Source: Haloarcula amylovorans (GTDB taxonomy: Archaea > Halobacteriota > Halobacteria > Halobacteriales > Haloarculaceae). Taken from it: 64,000 bases of DNA. Location of the stretch: positions 248,001 through 312,000 of the forward strand of contig NZ_SRIF01000001.1 in the NCBI RefSeq assembly GCF_004681185.1, given 5' to 3'. Position 1 is the first letter of the stretch. Each line of letters opens with the position of its first letter. The notes beneath the pieces are model-generated. The model was not told the DNA's origin. It saw only the letters and a list, made by a program, of their open reading frames with translations, and did not search any database. Made by a program: the position numbers and the translations under genes. Of this stretch, positions 61,529 through 64,000 are shown one piece after another.

Positions 61529-62416
61529 TCAGTTCTGGCCGACCTGACTCTGAATCTCGTTTATCTTTGCGGTCTGCTGTTCGTTGGCGGCCGCGATCTG
61601 TTCGATCTCGGTCGCGACCTCCTCGGCGTTCTCGGCGGTCATGTCGACCATGCTGGCGACCTCCTCGGTCGAGGCGGCCTGTTCGTCGGTGGCCGAGGCG
61701 ACCTCTTCGGCACCACGGGCGGCCTCCTTGACGGCCTCGTCGATGTCACGCAGAATTTCGACGGTCTGGCTCACCTGCTCGATTCCCTCTTCGACCTGTC
61801 CGTTGGCGTCGTCGATACTGCCGACGGTGTCCTCTGTGTCGGCCTTGATATTGGAGACGAGTTGTTCGATTTCGGTGGCGTTTTGCTGTGACTCCTCGGC
61901 TAAGGATTTCACCTCGTCGGCGACGACGGCGAATCCCTCGCCGGCCTCACCGGCGCGGGCGGCCTCGATGGAGGCGTTCAGCGCCAGCATGTTCGTTTGG
62001 TCGGCGATGTCGTTGATGACGTCGACGATGGCGTCGATCTCGTCGATGCGGTCACGCAGTTGTTCGACATCGTCGGAGACGTTCTCGTTGGCCTCGTCTA
62101 CGGCCTCCATCGCGTCGATGGCGTCGTCGGCAACGTCGCGGCCCTCGTCGGCGAGGCCGCGGGCGCGTTCGCTGACCTGTCGCACCTGACTGGCGCTGGA
62201 AGCGACTTCCTCGACGGTCGCAGAGAGATTCGAGACTTCGCCGGCGACCTCTCGCATGTTGTCGGACTGTTCGTTAGCGAGGTCGCTGATTTCCTGGGAA
62301 CTCCCGGAGACGTTCTCGGACACGCGAAGTAGTTCGTCAATGGCGCTGCCGAGTTCGTCCGCATTCCCACCCGAACCGACCGGGCGTTGGTCGGTCTGAC
62401 CGATTTCTGAAGCCAT
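61529..62416 (-). CDS. Soluble methyl-accepting chemotaxis signalling protein
   Basis: This 295-residue protein consists almost only of an MCP signalling domain. The hairpin tip reads NMLALNASIEAARAGEAGEG followed by FAVVADEVKSLAEES, and the arms are Ala/Glu-rich methylation helices. No membrane helix, HAMP, PAS or GAF domain is present. It would couple to CheA/CheW in the cytosol and take input from another protein. It lies 133 bp before the TFB gene's stop on the same strand. Confidence 0.92.
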   Translation of the reverse strand: MASEIGQTDQRPVGSGGNADELGSAIDELLRVSENVSGSSQEISDLANEQSDNMREVAGEVSNLSATVEEVASSASQVRQVSERARGLADEGRDVADDAIDAMEAVDEANENVSDDVEQLRDRIDEIDAIVDVINDIADQTNMLALNASIEAARAGEAGEGFAVVADEVKSLAEESQQNATEIEQLVSNIKADTEDTVGSIDDANGQVEEGIEQVSQTVEILRDIDEAVKEAARGAEEVASATDEQAASTEEVASMVDMTAENAEEVATEIEQIAAANEQQTAKINEIQSQVGQN

Positions 62417-62549
62417 GTACGCACTCCGACAGCCCAGTAGATTAAACGTACCTCCATAGTTATCAGGCGTGATTCTCCGATGGCGTCTGGAGATGCAAAG
62501 AACGATTCGCCGGCGGGTAACTTCGGCCCGTTTCGGGACTGTTATTCGA

Positions 62550-63512
62550 TTATGCGACGGTCAGGCCTTGCTCGGCTTCGAGCAGTTCGTGGTAGCGGTT
62601 GCGGATGGTGACTTCGGAGATGTCGGCGACCTCACTGACGGCCGCTTGCGTCGTCTTCTCGTTGGTCAGTAGCGCGGCGGCGTACACCGCGGCGGCGGCG
62701 AGGCCAACCGGCGACTTCCCGGAGTGGACGCCCTGCTCCTTGGCGTTCTGGAGGAGCTGGCGGGCGCGGTGTTCGGCCTCGTCGGAGAGGGAAAGCGAGG
62801 AGGCAAAGCGCGGGACGTAGCTCTCGGGGTCGGCGGGCTTCACTTCCAGGCCGAGTTCGCGCACGACGTAGCGGTACGTGCGGGCGATTTCGCTCTTCTC
62901 GACGCGGGACACTTCCGTAATCTCGTCGAGTGAGCGCGGGACGCCAGCCTGTCGAGCGGCGGCGTACACCGACGCCGTCGAGACACCTTCGATGGAGCGC
63001 CCCGGCAGCAGATTCTCGTCCAGCGCGCGGCGGTAGATGACCGAGGCCGTCTCGCGGACGTTCTCGGGGAGGCCAAGCGCGGAGGCCATGCGGTCGATCT
63101 CGCCGAGCGCCTGCTTGAGGTTGCGCTCTTTGGAGTCGCGGGTGCGGAACCGTTCGTTCCACTTGCGAAGTCGTTGCATCTTCTGGCGCTGCTTGCCCGA
63201 GAGGGAGTTGCCGTAGGCGTCCTTATCGCGCCAGTCGATGTTGGTCGAGAGGCCCTTATCGTGCATCATGTTCGTCGTGGGCGCGCCGACACGGGACTTC
63301 TCGTCCTTCTCGCTGGAGTCGAACGCCCGCCACTCGGGGCCACGGTCGATCTCGTCGGACTCGACGACGAGGCCGCAGTCCTCACAGACCGTCTCGCCGT
63401 GTTCGTCGTCCATGACGAGTGACCCGGAACACTCCGGGCAGGCGGTCGACGTCGATTCCGCAGTCTGTTCCTCTTCGTCGGTTCGTTGTCGCGTTCGTGT
63501 GTGTTCGCTCAT
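62550..63512 (-). CDS. tfb: Transcription initiation factor B
   Basis: This 320-residue TFB recruits RNA polymerase to TATA-TBP complexes. The N-terminal zinc ribbon is CPECSGSLVMDDEHGETVCEDC. The B-finger/linker region carries GPEWRAFDSSEKDEKSRVGA. Two cyclin-like repeats follow (LPENVRETASVIYRRALDEN and RARQLLQNAKEQGVHSGKSP). The last helix-turn-helix (AVSEVADISEVTIRNRYHEL) reads the BRE. Haloarchaea have several TFBs; which paralogue this is cannot be told. Confidence 0.97.
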   Translation of the reverse strand: MSEHTRTRQRTDEEEQTAESTSTACPECSGSLVMDDEHGETVCEDCGLVVESDEIDRGPEWRAFDSSEKDEKSRVGAPTTNMMHDKGLSTNIDWRDKDAYGNSLSGKQRQKMQRLRKWNERFRTRDSKERNLKQALGEIDRMASALGLPENVRETASVIYRRALDENLLPGRSIEGVSTASVYAAARQAGVPRSLDEITEVSRVEKSEIARTYRYVVRELGLEVKPADPESYVPRFASSLSLSDEAEHRARQLLQNAKEQGVHSGKSPVGLAAAAVYAAALLTNEKTTQAAVSEVADISEVTIRNRYHELLEAEQGLTVA

Positions 63513-63719
63513 TGGTTGCGAAGGCGGGGCTCACCGGGTGATGGGGCCAACCGTAGAACCCGGCGGCAATCGGTAAGAACGAATCCGTTCGAAAGTCATT
63601 TAGTGTTTGTGGTATCGATTCGTAGATGGGCGGCTTACGCCACGAGACGCGCGTCTGTGTGAGCAACGCACAACCATTCAAATAACAACCGTAATGAATC
63701 ATCCGGTAGTTCCGATCCT

Positions 63720-64000
63720 ATGTACGTCGCCGTCGGGAGCCAGAACCCGGTGAAGGTCGCTGCCGTCGAGCGTGTCGTCCCGGCTGCGAGCGTCGCGGCC
63801 GTCGGCGTCGACTCGGGCGTCTCCGAGCAGCCACGGGGCCGCGAAGCGACGGTCACGGGCGCACGAAACCGCGCCGAAGCCGCGCTGTCGAGTGCCGACG
63901 CTGACTACGGCGTCGGCATCGAGGGCGGCGTTACCGAACGAGAACATCCAGCAGGGTTGTGGCTCGTCATGTGGGCGGCCGTGACCGACGGGAGCGAGAC
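63720..64000 (+). CDS. DUF84-family inosine/xanthosine triphosphatase, 3' end outside window
   Basis: ATG 63720 begins MYVAVGSQNPVKVAAVERVV, the DUF84 (YjjX-like NTPase) start with SxNPxK. GVSEQPRGREATVTGARNRA and DYGVGIEGGV follow; these form the nucleotide-binding and metal site. The family removes non-canonical ITP/XTP. The frame is open at the window end, so about half of the protein is missing. AT-rich ATTCAAATAACAA lies about 30 bp upstream. Confidence 0.88.
   Translation, partial: MYVAVGSQNPVKVAAVERVVPAASVAAVGVDSGVSEQPRGREATVTGARNRAEAALSSADADYGVGIEGGVTEREHPAGLWLVMWAAVTDGSE

Overview
The window is chromosomal DNA from a halophilic archaeon (class Halobacteria). Evidence: very GC-rich genes with GC-ending codons, strongly acidic proteins, archaeal signatures (TFB, LonB, thermosome, MfnA, archaeal AroA'/AroB', NadM, BatA/MoxR/DUF58 cluster, bacterio-opsin-activator type HTH regulator) and TATA-type promoters. 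No rRNA, tRNA, CRISPR array or insertion sequence was recognised.

Layout. 0-9 kb: 3' part of PEP synthase, an MDR oxidoreductase, a decayed gene, mfnA, a DedA-like membrane protein, metG, two tiny genes and an HTH_10 regulator. 9.3-16.8 kb: a six-gene minus-strand operon (VWA protein, large VWA protein, coiled-coil protein, membrane protein, MoxR ATPase, DUF58). 17-26 kb: NfeD and SPFH membrane proteins, small regulators, a TRAM protein, a metallo-beta-lactamase hydrolase, a methyltransferase, a glycosyltransferase and an amidohydrolase. 26.1-27.7 kb: a thermosome subunit gene.

27.57-37.95 kb: a 10.3-kb integrated element, visibly poorer in GC than its flanks, bounded by a perfect 72-bp direct repeat of the thermosome 3' coding end. 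It carries a tyrosine integrase next to attL, two tandem very small ribbon-helix-helix-like proteins, two HNH proteins, an HUH rolling-circle Rep, a large orphan protein, a membrane protein and a common haloarchaeal hypothetical. Its non-coding DNA holds an array of six 34-bp repeats, three copies of a 25-33 bp repeat that encodes the same peptide in two different proteins, and a 500-bp hairpin-rich region that could be a replication origin. It looks like an integrative rolling-circle plasmid or a defective virus. It uses a protein-coding chaperonin gene as target and rebuilds that gene's 3' end.

38-64 kb: a decayed membrane-protein gene and an orphan iron-box-like palindrome beside attR, then SAM hydroxide adenosyltransferase, NadM, LonB, a CPBP protease, an MGMT-like protein, trpCBA with a TRP-box-like operator, aroA' and aroB' flanking a MinD-like ATPase, cupins, small zinc-ribbon and membrane proteins, an ArsA/Get3 ATPase, a CstA transporter, a release-factor-like protein with an altered GGQ loop, a hydroxyacid dehydrogenase, aroD, an orphan DNA methyltransferase, a soluble chemotaxis signalling protein, TFB and the start of a DUF84 NTPase. 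Aromatic biosynthesis (trpCBA, aroA', aroB', aroD) is a clear theme of this half.
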